A stretch of DNA of 64,000 nt from JAAYHV01 sp964400515 (GTDB lineage: Bacteria; Bacillota; Clostridia; Peptostreptococcales; Anaerovoracaceae): positions 248,001 through 312,000 of the forward strand of contig CAYNTJ010000001.1 of the NCBI GenBank assembly GCA_964400515.1, read 5' to 3'. The translations under genes were made by a program, and so were the position numbers. Position 1 is the stretch's first letter. Each line of letters begins with the position of its first letter. Of the stretch, positions 8,326 to 17,853 are shown piece after piece. The notes below the pieces were generated by a model. It had not been told where the DNA came from. It worked only from the letters and a program-made list of their open reading frames with translations, and searched no databases.

Positions 8326-9747
8326 TTAACCAATAATTTCAAGAAGCAATACTAATCTTGTGCTGTTGTCTATCTGATATTTCTGTGAAAATCTACCCTT
8401 TTCTTTAGCGTCGGTTTTTACAAAATACTCCCCGGGAACCATCCATAGTATTTCCCTTCCTATGGCAAAGAATCCCACCTCGTCTCTTTCTTCCTTTGGT
8501 ATTTTTTCATCAATCAGGTAATCATGCAATTTCTTCCTTCCGTTCTTAAAAGGTAAATAATCTCCCTCCTGCCTTGTTCTGAATTTAATATTGCCTTCAG
8601 TTTTGCCATGCTCCGCTAAGAATTTTACATAGTCAAATGCGGCATAACACCCGGGTTTATTAACATTATAGTCTATTTTTTCCACTACACTTACCTTAAA
8701 CTTAACCTTATTGACTTTTATAGCCTCTTCATTTTTTTCAAATATTATGAGGTTGTATTTTCTTCTGGCCACATGTTTTTTAGTAATATCATATTTTGCA
8801 GACGGATTATCACTGTTTAATATATCATATATATCTTTAATGGCATTACGTCCGACATTATCCTTTAAGCTCATATTGTTAATGACCTTATCTATAACTC
8901 TGAAAACTATAGCTTTATGATTATCCATGAGTTTGGTTTTATCCAATGTAATGGCTCTTAATATGTCTTCGTTGCTGTCGCAGCTTACTATGCATTCCTT
9001 TAAGACCTTGTCCACTATTTCATCCATAAAATCATTTTCCAAAGCCGCGGCTTCACCCAATCTTCTTAGGGCATCCTGGCAGCCTTTATTTATGTTTTTT
9101 TCAATATACGGAAAAAGCTCCAGCCTTATTCTGTTTCTGTTGTATACAGGTTTAAAATTACTTTCATCAATATTAGGTTCAACCCCTAAAGTATTAATAT
9201 ATTCGTCTATCTCATCCCTGGTAACATTCAATAATGGTCTAATTATATTATTTCCGTATTCATCAGTCCTTGTGGGCTTAATACCGCTTAATCCCGAAAT
9301 TGCAGTTCCCCTAATGGTTCTAAACATTATGGTTTCGCTTTGATCGTTGGCGTTTTGTGCCACCGCAATTTTGATATTATTTGTTCCTTTATCCTTTAAC
9401 TCCTTTGCAACCTTGGCAAAGGCCCTATAACGCTCATTTCGTCCTGCTTCCTCGGAGCCGATTTTCTCTTCCTCCGCAATCTTGTTACAATCCTTTACAA
9501 AGCTTCTGCATGGCCATCCCTTAGCCAAGCACAATTCCTCCACTCTTTTTTGCTCCTCGTCTGCTACAACAGGTCTGAATTTGTGGTTTAAATGCACCGG
9601 ATAAATGTTTAAGTTCATTTCCTCCGAAATTGAATCCAATGCATAAAAAAGACACAAGGAATCCGGTCCCCCGGACAATCCTAAAACTATATGTGAATTT
9701 TCTTCAATTAATCCGCTATCTAAAATTTTTTGAACTACTTTTTCCAT
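8326..9747 (-). CDS. tilS: tRNA(Ile)-lysidine synthase
   Basis: Joins lysine to C34 of the CAU-anticodon tRNA-Ile so that it reads AUA; essential in bacteria. The PP-loop LGLSGGPDSLCLFYALD is at residues 22-38, followed by VHLNHKFRP, AQNANDQSETIMFR and the middle helical region. The C-terminal substrate-binding domains include FRTRQEGDYLPF and GRKKLHDYLIDEKIPKEERD, classical for the long form of TilS (473 residues). It follows tatD by eight bases. The 79 bases after its stop hold the likely ftsH promoter rather than hpt. Confidence 0.96.
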   Translation of the reverse strand: MEKVVQKILDSGLIEENSHIVLGLSGGPDSLCLFYALDSISEEMNLNIYPVHLNHKFRPVVADEEQKRVEELCLAKGWPCRSFVKDCNKIAEEEKIGSEEAGRNERYRAFAKVAKELKDKGTNNIKIAVAQNANDQSETIMFRTIRGTAISGLSGIKPTRTDEYGNNIIRPLLNVTRDEIDEYINTLGVEPNIDESNFKPVYNRNRIRLELFPYIEKNINKGCQDALRRLGEAAALENDFMDEIVDKVLKECIVSCDSNEDILRAITLDKTKLMDNHKAIVFRVIDKVINNMSLKDNVGRNAIKDIYDILNSDNPSAKYDITKKHVARRKYNLIIFEKNEEAIKVNKVKFKVSVVEKIDYNVNKPGCYAAFDYVKFLAEHGKTEGNIKFRTRQEGDYLPFKNGRKKLHDYLIDEKIPKEERDEVGFFAIGREILWMVPGEYFVKTDAKEKGRFSQKYQIDNSTRLVLLLEIIG

Positions 9748-9755
9748 TTTTTCTC

Positions 9756-10577
9756 CTAGTCAATATTAAAAAATCTTTTTGCATTTTTAAAAGTAATATC
9801 AGCAGCTTCCTCATAGGTTATCTGCTTAAGCAGTGCTATTCTCCTTACAACATGCTCCACATAAACAGCTTTGTTTTCCTTGCCCCTAAAAGGTACCGGG
9901 GCCAAATACGGGGCATCCGTTTCCGAAAGCAAATATTCCATGGGAACATTTTGAACAACCTCTACGGTTTTTCTGTTATTTGCATAGGTTATTGGGCCTG
10001 CAATTGATATGGTGGCACCAAGGGAAATATACTTGATGGCAGTTTCCTTTGAACCCGAATAGCAATGAATTTGTACCCTGGCATCATCGGGATATATTCC
10101 TTCTCTCTTTGGAAACCACGATTTTCTTTCTTGGGAAAATGCCCCTTCCTCCATTAAAATATCCAAGGTATCTTTGTCTGCACTTCTTGAATGGATCATT
10201 ATGGGCATTTTAAGCTTGTTTGCCAGTCTTATCTGCTTCCTGAACCAATACCTTTGCTCATCCCTTTCAGAATTATCGTAATAGTAATCAAGACCTATTT
10301 CACCTATGGCCTTTATTTTTTCTTTTTTTGCAAGATTCTCTATAAAAAGCAGGGTTTCTTCATCCATATCCTTTGCATTATGGGGATGTATGCCCACAGC
10401 TCCATAGCAAAATCCATATTTTTCGCAATTCTTAACCACTTGCAAAGAAGATTCCAGCGTATCTCCCGCATCCATTATGTATTCCACCTGGGATGCCAAT
10501 ATTTCCCTAGCCAGCTCTTCTCTCTTTTCTTCGTTATATTTTTCGAAGTTTAAATGTGTATGGGCATCAAACAGCAT
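9756..10577 (-). CDS. TatD-family metal-dependent hydrolase
   Basis: Deoxyribonuclease of the TatD/YcfH group, amidohydrolase fold. Metal ligands are visible in FDAHTHLNFEKY, the central Glu in KAIGEIGLDYYYD, His in IMIHSRSADKDTLD and IHCYSGS, and Asp in LLSETDAPYLAPVPFRGK. Relatives of this type sit beside metG in many Firmicutes, as here. Length of 273 residues is slightly long because of an insert around residues 155-170 (SWFPKREGIYPDD). Start has AGGAG eight bases before the ATG. The exact cellular substrate is unsettled for the family. Confidence 0.94.
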   Translation of the reverse strand: MLFDAHTHLNFEKYNEEKREELAREILASQVEYIMDAGDTLESSLQVVKNCEKYGFCYGAVGIHPHNAKDMDEETLLFIENLAKKEKIKAIGEIGLDYYYDNSERDEQRYWFRKQIRLANKLKMPIMIHSRSADKDTLDILMEEGAFSQERKSWFPKREGIYPDDARVQIHCYSGSKETAIKYISLGATISIAGPITYANNRKTVEVVQNVPMEYLLSETDAPYLAPVPFRGKENKAVYVEHVVRRIALLKQITYEEAADITFKNAKRFFNID

Positions 10578-10602
10578 ATTTTTCTCCTAAACATAAATTA
10601 AG

Positions 10603-10626
10603 CTCGAAGGCCATAAGGCCTTCGAG
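10603..10626 (-). terminator. Perfect 10-bp hairpin after metG
   Basis: CTCGAAGGCC and GGCCTTCGAG with a four-base loop form a perfect stem just after the metG stop. On the minus strand it is followed by CTTAATTT, a poor T-tract, so it may be an attenuating terminator or an mRNA-stabilising hairpin between metG and tatD. Confidence 0.55.
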
Positions 10627-10642
10627 ACTACAAAGCTATAAT

Positions 10643-12562
10643 CTAGTCAACAACACATCCATCATCTGCTATAGTTGTAACTATTTCACATCTCTTACCG
10701 TTTTCCGCAAACATTATCATACCCTTTGATTCAAGACCTCTAAGATTTCTTGGTTTTAAATTGGCAACAACAACAACCTTTTGTCCCACCATTTCTTCCG
10801 GAGTAAAATCCTCTGCCACTCCGGATATTATCTGCCTTTTTTCTGTACCCATTTTAACTTGAAAAACAAGAAGCTTATCAGCTTTAGGGTGCTTCTCCGC
10901 AGATAGTATTGTGCCTACTCTAAAATCGATTTTATCAAAATCATCATAAACTATTTCAGGCTTTAATTCCAAAGGAATATTTTCTTCCTCCTTTGAACCT
11001 TGGAGTTTATCCAATTCCTCCAGCTCTTTTTCTATATCTAATCTTGGGAATAGGGAAGCTCCCTTCTTTACCTGTTCTCCGCTCATCATTATAAATGTAA
11101 AGGCATCTTCCCAATTAACATCTGTATACCAAAGCCCCAGCTGTTTTCTCATCTTATCTGAAGTGGTATGCATGAAAGGATATATAAGTATTGAGACTAT
11201 TCTCAAGGACTCTGCCAGATTGTGTAAAACTGTATCCAGCTTATCTTTATCTTCTTCATTTTTTGCCAATATCCACGGCATTTTTTCATCAATGTATTTA
11301 TTGGCCCTTCTTATAACTATCCAAATTTCTTCCAAGGCCAGGTTATATGAAAAACCATCCATATGGTCTTCCACCTTATTTGCCGCACCCTCTGCAATGG
11401 ATTTTAAATCATTATCAATATCATCAAACTCAGAAGCATCCGGCACGATACCTCCGTTATATTTTTCAATCATGGCTACTGTTCTTGATAATAGGTTGCC
11501 TAAATCGTTAGCCAGGTCAAAGTTCATCCTTCTAAGCATTACTTCGTTTGTGTATATACCATCTTGGCCAAAGGTATATTCTCTGAGAAGGAAATACTTA
11601 AGGGCATCAACCCCGTATCTGTCAATTAATACCACAGGGTCAACCACATTTCCTTTGGATTTTGACATTTTACCGCCTTCCAAAAGCAGCCATCCATGTC
11701 CCAGTACCTGGGTTGGTAGAGGAACATCCAATGACATTAGCATAGCAGGCCATATTATTGTATGGAATCTAACTATCTCCTTACCTACCAAATGAATATT
11801 TGCAGGCCAGTATTTATCGTATAAAGCCGGCTCATCGGGATATCCCAAAGCAGTAATATAGTTTGTGAGGGCATCCAGCCATACATATATTACATGTTTT
11901 TCGTCTATTGGTACCGGGATTCCCCAATCAAATGTCGATCTGGAAATACAAAGGTCATCAAGACCTTTTTTTACAAACTGAATCATTTCGTTTCTTCTTG
12001 TTTCAGGCTGTAAAAAGCTTGGATTATTTTCAAATAAGTCTAATAATTTATCCTCATATTTTGAAAGCCTAAAGAAATATGCTTCTTCCTTGGCTTTTTG
12101 TACAGGTCTTCCGCAATCAGGGCATTTTTCATCCACAACCTGTGTTTCAGTCCAAAAGGATTCGCATGGAGTACAATACCAGCCTTCGTATTCCCCTTTA
12201 TATATATCTCCCTTTTCGTAAAGCTTCATGAAAATTTCCTGAACCCTTTTTACATGTCTTGGCTCAGTAGTTCTAATAAAATCATCATAGCTAATCTCCA
12301 TGGTTTGCCAAAGATCCTTGATTCCGTCTACTATATTATCCACGTACTCTTGAGGTGACATATTCTGTTCCTTTGCCACATTCTCAATTTTTTGACCATG
12401 CTCATCTGTTCCTGTCAAAAATCTGACATCATAACCTGACAATCTTTTAAATCTCGCCATTGCATCCGCCATAACAGTACAATAAGTATGCCCTATATGC
12501 AGCTTAGAGCTTGGATAGTATATAGGTGTAGTAATATAATAGGTTCCCTTTTTTTCAGTCAT
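10643..12562 (-). CDS. metG: Methionyl-tRNA synthetase
   Basis: Charges tRNA-Met. Class I signature YYPSSKLHIGHTYC near the N-terminus, a four-cysteine zinc knuckle in CTPCESFW and CPDCGRP, and KMSKSKGNVVDP as the second ATP signature. The C-terminal appended tRNA-binding domain is FRVGTILSAEKHPKADKLL to the end, which makes MetRS a dimer in many bacteria. About 639 residues. I chose ATG 12562 because AAAGGA lies six bases upstream; ATG 12577, five codons earlier, has its AAAAGGG only two bases away. No T-box leader is visible in the short upstream gap. Confidence 0.97.
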   Translation of the reverse strand: MTEKKGTYYITTPIYYPSSKLHIGHTYCTVMADAMARFKRLSGYDVRFLTGTDEHGQKIENVAKEQNMSPQEYVDNIVDGIKDLWQTMEISYDDFIRTTEPRHVKRVQEIFMKLYEKGDIYKGEYEGWYCTPCESFWTETQVVDEKCPDCGRPVQKAKEEAYFFRLSKYEDKLLDLFENNPSFLQPETRRNEMIQFVKKGLDDLCISRSTFDWGIPVPIDEKHVIYVWLDALTNYITALGYPDEPALYDKYWPANIHLVGKEIVRFHTIIWPAMLMSLDVPLPTQVLGHGWLLLEGGKMSKSKGNVVDPVVLIDRYGVDALKYFLLREYTFGQDGIYTNEVMLRRMNFDLANDLGNLLSRTVAMIEKYNGGIVPDASEFDDIDNDLKSIAEGAANKVEDHMDGFSYNLALEEIWIVIRRANKYIDEKMPWILAKNEEDKDKLDTVLHNLAESLRIVSILIYPFMHTTSDKMRKQLGLWYTDVNWEDAFTFIMMSGEQVKKGASLFPRLDIEKELEELDKLQGSKEEENIPLELKPEIVYDDFDKIDFRVGTILSAEKHPKADKLLVFQVKMGTEKRQIISGVAEDFTPEEMVGQKVVVVANLKPRNLRGLESKGMIMFAENGKRCEIVTTIADDGCVVD

Positions 12563-12589
12563 TTTAAATCCTTTCATTACCCTTTTAGG

Positions 12590-12763
12590 CTAGTTTATTT
12601 TTTCTTCTAAATCGTCTTCCCCTGACCAATCTTCATCTGACCAGTCATCTTCAACGAAAATTTCATCAAATACCTTCTTAGTTGCAATAACAAGAGCAAG
12701 ACCTGCAGCAAGTCCTATTCCCATTATTGTTAATCCTGTTTTTACCGCTTTAGCTTTTTCCAT
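12590..12763 (-). CDS. Small single-pass membrane protein, 57 aa
   Basis: A short gene with an excellent ribosome binding site, AAGGAGGT, seven bases before the ATG at 12763, ending in TAG at 12590. The protein starts MEKAKAVKTGLTIMGIG, has one hydrophobic helix (about residues 9-27, rich in Gly, Ala, Ile), then a strongly acidic, tryptophan-containing tail with two copies of a DWS motif (EDDWSDEDWSGEDD). I do not recognise a family. It lies 38 bases after lysC and just before metG, so it is likely cotranscribed with both. The strong ribosome site and clean helix-plus-tail design argue that it is real. Confidence 0.72.
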   Translation of the reverse strand: MEKAKAVKTGLTIMGIGLAAGLALVIATKKVFDEIFVEDDWSDEDWSGEDDLEEKIN

Positions 12764-12801
12764 AATAATACCTCCTTAGTTTAATTGAGATATAGCTTAC
12801 A

Positions 12802-14115
12802 TTAAGCAACAAAAGCCTTGTAAATTGCCTTTATTGCCGCTTCAAACTGACTGTTTTCAACTCCAACGATAATATTTAGTTCACTGGAACCTTGATCAAT
12901 CATTCTGATATTAACCTTGTTTTCAGCAAGGGCTGTAAATAGTTTCGCAGAAGTACCTGTCCTTTGAGACATTCCAAGTCCTACAGTTGCTATCAAAGCC
13001 ATGTCGGGAAATACCTCAATTGAATCAGGACTGACTTGATTTTCGATATCTTTTATTACCTTATCAAGCTTACCCTTGAGTTCATCATTTGATATTACCA
13101 AGGAAACAGAATCTATCCCACTAGGTATGTGCTCCAAATTAATATCATTATCTTCAAGTATATTTAATATTCTCCTTATAAAGCCTTTTTCCGTGGCCAT
13201 CAGATTTTTGTATATGGCAATAACCGTAAAGTCCTTGCTTCCCGCAATTCCCGTTACTATTCTATCATCATCACCTCTACGCTCCTCGGTAATATATGTA
13301 CCTTCTAACTCAGGTTCATTTGTGTTTCTGATATTTATTGGTACATTACCAAGCTTTGCAGGGTATATGGCATCTTCATGTAAAACCGTTGCCCCCATAT
13401 AAGAAAGCTCCCTAAGCTCTTTGTATGATATGGAAGGTATTGGTTTTGGATTTTCAATTATCCTGGGATCTGCCATCATAAATCCGGAAACATCCGTCCA
13501 ATTTTCATAAACATCCGCAGAAACAGCTCTGGCAATCAATGCCCCCGTAACATCAGAGCCACCCCTGGAAAAAGTTACTATATCACCATTTTTATTGCCA
13601 CCATAAAAACCGGGCAATACTGCTCGTTTATGTTTCTTAAGCTCCTTTTTTAAAGCTTCATTGGTTTCGTCTATCATCAGAATCTCGGCTTCATCAAATT
13701 TAATCAAATTAGCAGTATCTACAAAATCGTATCCCAAATATGCAGCCATTAATACAGCATTTAAATATTCTCCTCTGCTGGCTAAATATGATTCCCCGAT
13801 ACCATTTTTTAAGTTATCTTCAATGGCTTTGAATTCTTTGGCCAAATCTACTTCAATTTCCAAATTCACCTTAAATGACATGTATCTATCAACTACAACT
13901 TGAAAAAGTTGTTCATATGGCAAATTATGTTCTATGTGTGCCTTACAAAGATATAGTATATCAGTAATCTTTGTGTCCCCTTCAAACCTCTTTCCCGGCG
14001 CTGATACTACAACATATTTCCTGTCCTTATCCGCCTCAATAATTTCCTTTGTCTTCTTAAACTGTATGGCATCAGCTACTGATGACCCTCCGAATTTTGC
14101 TACTTTTATTCCCAT
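12802..14115 (-). CDS. lysC: Aspartate kinase
   Basis: First step of the aspartate pathway to lysine, threonine and methionine. N-terminal kinase: MGIKVAKFGGSSVADA, then GIGESYLASRGEYLNA, VLPGFYGGNKNGDIVTFSRGG and the following SDVTGALIA. C-terminal tandem ACT regulatory domains, with GIAGSKDFTVIAIY and ATVGLGMSQRTGTSAKLF. Monofunctional, 437 residues. The start at 14115 has AAAGGGG seven bases upstream; an ATG at 14136 would add MGKRGNE but has no site. No lysine riboswitch fits in the short leader, so control is probably by feedback on the ACT domains. Confidence 0.94.
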   Translation of the reverse strand: MGIKVAKFGGSSVADAIQFKKTKEIIEADKDRKYVVVSAPGKRFEGDTKITDILYLCKAHIEHNLPYEQLFQVVVDRYMSFKVNLEIEVDLAKEFKAIEDNLKNGIGESYLASRGEYLNAVLMAAYLGYDFVDTANLIKFDEAEILMIDETNEALKKELKKHKRAVLPGFYGGNKNGDIVTFSRGGSDVTGALIARAVSADVYENWTDVSGFMMADPRIIENPKPIPSISYKELRELSYMGATVLHEDAIYPAKLGNVPINIRNTNEPELEGTYITEERRGDDDRIVTGIAGSKDFTVIAIYKNLMATEKGFIRRILNILEDNDINLEHIPSGIDSVSLVISNDELKGKLDKVIKDIENQVSPDSIEVFPDMALIATVGLGMSQRTGTSAKLFTALAENKVNIRMIDQGSSELNIIVGVENSQFEAAIKAIYKAFVA

Positions 14116-14145
14116 TTCGTTTCCCCTTTTGCCCATTATTAGTTA

Positions 14146-14174
14146 ATTATATAAAAAGGGAAGGGATTATTCAA
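14146..14174 (-). promoter_or_regulatory. Promoter for lysC operon
   Basis: Minus strand TTGAAT (14169-14174), 17 bases, TATAAT (14146-14151), about 30 bases before the lysC start. Good vegetative match, giving a short leader with no room for a riboswitch. Confidence 0.7.
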
Positions 14175-14211
14175 GTAATAAAACAAAAAAACACGCAATA
14201 TTCAAATGGTT

Positions 14212-15939
14212 TTATTGTTTTTTCACTTTTTCCTCCTCTTTCAGGTCAAATCCTAAGGTCCCCCCCGGATTCATAATATTATTGGGATCAAAATGCCTTT
14301 TCAAAGATTCCAATATCCCATATTCATTTTCTCCAAGAAAGCCTTCAAGCCAAGGGGCAAACATCTTACCTATTCCATGGTGATGGCTCATGGATGCTCC
14401 GCTTTTTTGTATGGCCGTAAGTATACCCGCATGATAATCTTTAAACTCCTCGGGATCACTTATTTTAGTTATAAAGATCCAATAAAGATTTGCCCCCTGG
14501 GGATATACATGGGACATATGTGTCATGCAAACTGTTTTAGGTCTTGACTTGCAAAAAGCCCTAACTTCCTCGTGTACTTTAGTCATATTGCTCCAATTTA
14601 CCGAAGCCTCCATGGTATCTATTACAATACCGAAATCTTGCAATGTATCCCTCATGTAAGGATCATCGAACCTGCCCTTTTCCCAGGATTTTGTAACATA
14701 CCCTGTTAGGGATATCCCTCCGAATTTTTTAGCAACTTTTTTTGCGTGCCTTGCACAATTCTTAGAAAATCCCTTTTCTCCGTTGGTGAATCCCAAAAAT
14801 AGGCACATCTCCCCAGGTTTAAAGCCTTTCATTTTAAATATATTTTTTAGAGGTGAATCCATTACTCCGTACATATACAGCATTATACTTGTTTCTTCCG
14901 GGTCTGATAATCTAAATACCGAAGGATATCCCGCTTCGGATTGCATTATCTCCCTTGCTGCTTTTTGTGCCGTCTCCCAATCTGAAAACATAAATGAAAA
15001 TCTTTTTATTGTTTCAGGCATATATCTAAATATCTTCAAGGTGACCTCGGTCAATACTCCAAAGGTGCCTTCATTTCCCATCATAAGCTCATCTATATCC
15101 GGTCCGCATGCCTTTCTTGGATATGTATCCGTTTTTATAACCCCCACTGGTGTGGAATACTCTTGGGATATAACCATATCAGATATACAGCCGTAATATG
15201 TCGAATTCTGTCCGGCTCCCCTTGTTACAACCCAACCGCCGACAGAAGAATACTCAAAGCTTTGGGGAAAGTGTCCACAAGTATAGGCTCTCTTTGCCCC
15301 GAATCTTTCCACCGCTTCATTTAATACTCTTTCCAATGTGGGTCCACTCATCCCCGGCTGCACCGTTATGGTTTGATCTGTTTCGTTAAAGTCAATGACT
15401 TTATCATATCTTAGCCTCATATCAAGACTTATGCCGCCCTTCATGCATTCAACCCCTCTTGTTACCGAGGACCCTCCCCCATAAACATATACAGGTATCT
15501 TATGCTGGTTGCAGTAATCAATGCATTCGTTTATTTGTTCCTTTGTGTCCGGATAGCACACTGCATCGGGAACATTTTCCACAATCTTGTTTCTTAGTCT
15601 TAATATATCGTACATGGTTTTTCCGTAGGCTACAGATAATCGGGCATACTCGTCCGTTCTTACAAACTCATCTCCGAATATTTTCTTAAAATTCTCCACA
15701 TGTTTTTTATTGAGCTTGCAGGGAATATCATATTTAACCTCGTCTAAACCTAAATCTTCGGTGTAGTTATTAAAATCATCATCCGTTAATTCAAACCTGT
15801 CCTTGAGCAGCTTGTATAAAGACTCTCTGGGTGGCTTAATGCAACGTTTTTCTCCCCATTTGAATACGGATCTAAAGGATTCATCAGAAAAATCTTCGTC
15901 AAACCAATTGGGTTCAAATTCTTTGTATTTATGTGTCAT
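14212..15939 (-). CDS. FAD-binding oxidase, alkyl-DHAP synthase-like
   Basis: A 575-residue flavoprotein of the vanillyl-alcohol-oxidase superfamily. FAD-binding PCMH domain: IPVYVYGGGSSVTRGVE, ISLDMR, ITVQPGMSGPTLE, SSVGGWVVTRGAGQNSTYYG and MGNEGTFGVLTEVTL. The C-terminal part ends in SHHHGIGKMFAPWL and HFDPNNIMNPGG, the His-rich motif of alkylglycerone-phosphate synthase and its bacterial relatives (E. coli YgcU type). Last gene of the TetR-linked operon; its ATG overlaps the FGGY kinase stop by four bases (ATGA). True ether-lipid synthase or a hydroxy-acid/polyol dehydrogenase are both possible; the neighbouring kinase and dehydrogenases favour a catabolic role (inference). Confidence 0.88.
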   Translation of the reverse strand: MTHKYKEFEPNWFDEDFSDESFRSVFKWGEKRCIKPPRESLYKLLKDRFELTDDDFNNYTEDLGLDEVKYDIPCKLNKKHVENFKKIFGDEFVRTDEYARLSVAYGKTMYDILRLRNKIVENVPDAVCYPDTKEQINECIDYCNQHKIPVYVYGGGSSVTRGVECMKGGISLDMRLRYDKVIDFNETDQTITVQPGMSGPTLERVLNEAVERFGAKRAYTCGHFPQSFEYSSVGGWVVTRGAGQNSTYYGCISDMVISQEYSTPVGVIKTDTYPRKACGPDIDELMMGNEGTFGVLTEVTLKIFRYMPETIKRFSFMFSDWETAQKAAREIMQSEAGYPSVFRLSDPEETSIMLYMYGVMDSPLKNIFKMKGFKPGEMCLFLGFTNGEKGFSKNCARHAKKVAKKFGGISLTGYVTKSWEKGRFDDPYMRDTLQDFGIVIDTMEASVNWSNMTKVHEEVRAFCKSRPKTVCMTHMSHVYPQGANLYWIFITKISDPEEFKDYHAGILTAIQKSGASMSHHHGIGKMFAPWLEGFLGENEYGILESLKRHFDPNNIMNPGGTLGFDLKEEEKVKKQ

Positions 15940-17492
15940 AATATTCCCTCCAATTCACTTTCCTTGTCATATAAAGGTTTTAGTTTATCAAATATTTTAC
16001 AATATACTTCAGAATACAGCTTTCTATATATACCATATTCATCCATATCCGGTTCAAATATCTTCTTAATGTGTACCATTTTACTTAATGCTTCATCAAT
16101 GTTTTCATATTTATTTATTCCTGTAAATGCCAACGCTGCACTTCCTATAACCGCCGCTTCATGGGTCTGAGTCTTAATTACCGGCAGGCCAAACATATTT
16201 GCTGTTATTTGGGCTATTTCATCACTTTGAGCGCCCCCTCCTGCTATATATATTTCCTTGGTTTTAGTACCCATTCTAGCTTCCAACATTTTCATACCAT
16301 CAATCAACGCAAAATTTATACCTTCAATTATTGCCCTATATATATGAATTCTTGTATGCACATCGGAAAATCCGATTACCGCTCCTTTGGCATTGGGCAT
16401 TGCTACTCCCGGGGTGAAATATGGCTGAAGTATAAGGCCGTTACAACCCGGTGATATTTCTTTGAGTCTACTGTTTAGTAATTCCTCCGGGGATATATTA
16501 AGTCTCTTCGCCTCCAAGACTTCTTTTTCTGCAAACTCCCTTTTGAACCATGATATAAGCCAATAGCCTCTATAGATCTCTATTTCAGGATTGTACTTAC
16601 CATTTATCGCTCCCGGATATGCAGGGAAAAATCTTTGAGGCTCAATGTAACTATCTGTAGTAAACTGAATAGTCGCAGTAGTTCCAAAGCTTATGGCACC
16701 CTTATCGGAAGTAGTGCAGGAAAGTCCAATGGTTTCACAGCCCTTATCCGATGCTGTTGCTACAAAGGGTACCCCCTCTCTTATGCCGGTTTCTTCGGAT
16801 ACTTTTTTAGTTATCTTTCCAATAACGGTTCCTGCATCCACCAGCTCACAAAGCTTTTCCTTGGGTACGGGAGTTACCGCATATGTTAATTCCCTATCAT
16901 TAAGCCACTCGCCTTTTTTATGATTAAAGGGTACATGACCCACTATATTAGCCTTACTATCTATCATCCTTCCGGTAAACTTAAAGTTCATATATCCACT
17001 TATCATAAGGTATTTGTAAGTCTTATCCCAAATTTCAGGTTCGTTTTCCATTATCCAGTTGCATGCCGATGCTTTTCTAATCATATCTACTGTTTTTGAC
17101 ATTCCCACAGCTTTAAAGCATGCTCTTCTCTTAAAATCCAGTCTGTGTTCTGCCTTCGCTTTCCTTTTATCAAGCCATAGAATAGCGGGTCTTAGGGCTT
17201 CTCCATTTTCATCTACACAAATATTTGTATCTCTTATTGTTGTTATGCTGACCACTCCTATTTCATTCCAAAGATCTTTTGCCCTATCCTTTAATCTATT
17301 TGAAACATAACAGATACTATCCCAATAGAATTCACCTTTTTGCTCTGCCCATCCCGGCCTTTCACTGATATATGGGTTCTCAAATTTTATTTGTTCTTTC
17401 AATAATATATTTCCCGTGGCATCTATTAGAACAGCCCTGGCACTTTGAGTTCCAATATCAAAAGTTAGAGCAAGCCCATCCATTTTATTCAT
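15936..17492 (-). CDS. FGGY-family carbohydrate kinase
   Basis: Sugar or polyol kinase of the FGGY family, 518 residues. N-terminal phosphate loop LTFDIGTQSARAVLID, substrate region around PAILWLDKRKA, ATASDKGCETIGLS and the second-domain motif YIAGGGAQSDEIAQITANM. It is not canonical GlpK, which is present separately at 38649-40133 and lacks close similarity by eye. Pairing with the alkyl-DHAP-synthase-like gene mirrors E. coli ygcE-ygcU. The substrate is unknown. Start at 17492 has GGAGGAAGG just upstream and overlaps the DUF1667 gene by eight bases. Confidence 0.9.
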   Translation of the reverse strand: MNKMDGLALTFDIGTQSARAVLIDATGNILLKEQIKFENPYISERPGWAEQKGEFYWDSICYVSNRLKDRAKDLWNEIGVVSITTIRDTNICVDENGEALRPAILWLDKRKAKAEHRLDFKRRACFKAVGMSKTVDMIRKASACNWIMENEPEIWDKTYKYLMISGYMNFKFTGRMIDSKANIVGHVPFNHKKGEWLNDRELTYAVTPVPKEKLCELVDAGTVIGKITKKVSEETGIREGVPFVATASDKGCETIGLSCTTSDKGAISFGTTATIQFTTDSYIEPQRFFPAYPGAINGKYNPEIEIYRGYWLISWFKREFAEKEVLEAKRLNISPEELLNSRLKEISPGCNGLILQPYFTPGVAMPNAKGAVIGFSDVHTRIHIYRAIIEGINFALIDGMKMLEARMGTKTKEIYIAGGGAQSDEIAQITANMFGLPVIKTQTHEAAVIGSAALAFTGINKYENIDEALSKMVHIKKIFEPDMDEYGIYRKLYSEVYCKIFDKLKPLYDKESELEGIL

Positions 17493-17853
17493 ATCCTTCC
17501 TCCATGGTATTCATAGTAGCAATCACGTTAACTTTAGTATCTAATATGTTTTCTACAACTGTTTCTCCTACTTTTAATTCTTTTTTTACTACAGTATCCC
17601 TTAGTATGGCCATAGAAGCTTCAATTAACCCTTTGGGTATTTCCCCATCCGTTCTAACGGGAAGGTATGGCATTGATTTCCATGTAGTTTTTACGGTAGT
17701 AGTAAGGGTTCTGGTTGGATTAAACATCTCATTTTTAGCAAATTCAATACCTTTTCTGCATTTATTACCGGTAACATCCACCTTATCTCCGTTCACTATA
17801 ACTTTAAGCTTACAACCTATGGGACATGTAATACAGGTGAAATTTTTATCCAT
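17485..17853 (-). CDS. DUF1667 protein (four-cysteine partner of FAD dehydrogenase)
   Basis: A 122-residue protein matching DUF1667. Four cysteines cluster near the N-terminus at residues 7, 10, 14 and 32 (CITCPIGC, then GNKCRKG), suitable for an iron-sulfur cluster or zinc. The motif NPTRTLTTTVK follows. In Thermotoga and clostridia this family is encoded with glycerol-3-phosphate-dehydrogenase-like flavoproteins, exactly as here, suggesting a third small subunit carrying electrons. ATG overlaps the previous stop by one base. The electron-transfer role is inference. Confidence 0.88.
   Translation of the reverse strand: MDKNFTCITCPIGCKLKVIVNGDKVDVTGNKCRKGIEFAKNEMFNPTRTLTTTVKTTWKSMPYLPVRTDGEIPKGLIEASMAILRDTVVKKELKVGETVVENILDTKVNVIATMNTMEEGYE

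Noticed and set aside
12563..12589. T-box leader for metG
   Set aside because: The gap from the upstream small gene is under 30 bases and has no T-box features.
14116..14211. Lysine riboswitch before lysC
   Set aside because: The leader after the visible promoter is only about 25-30 bases; no aptamer can fit.
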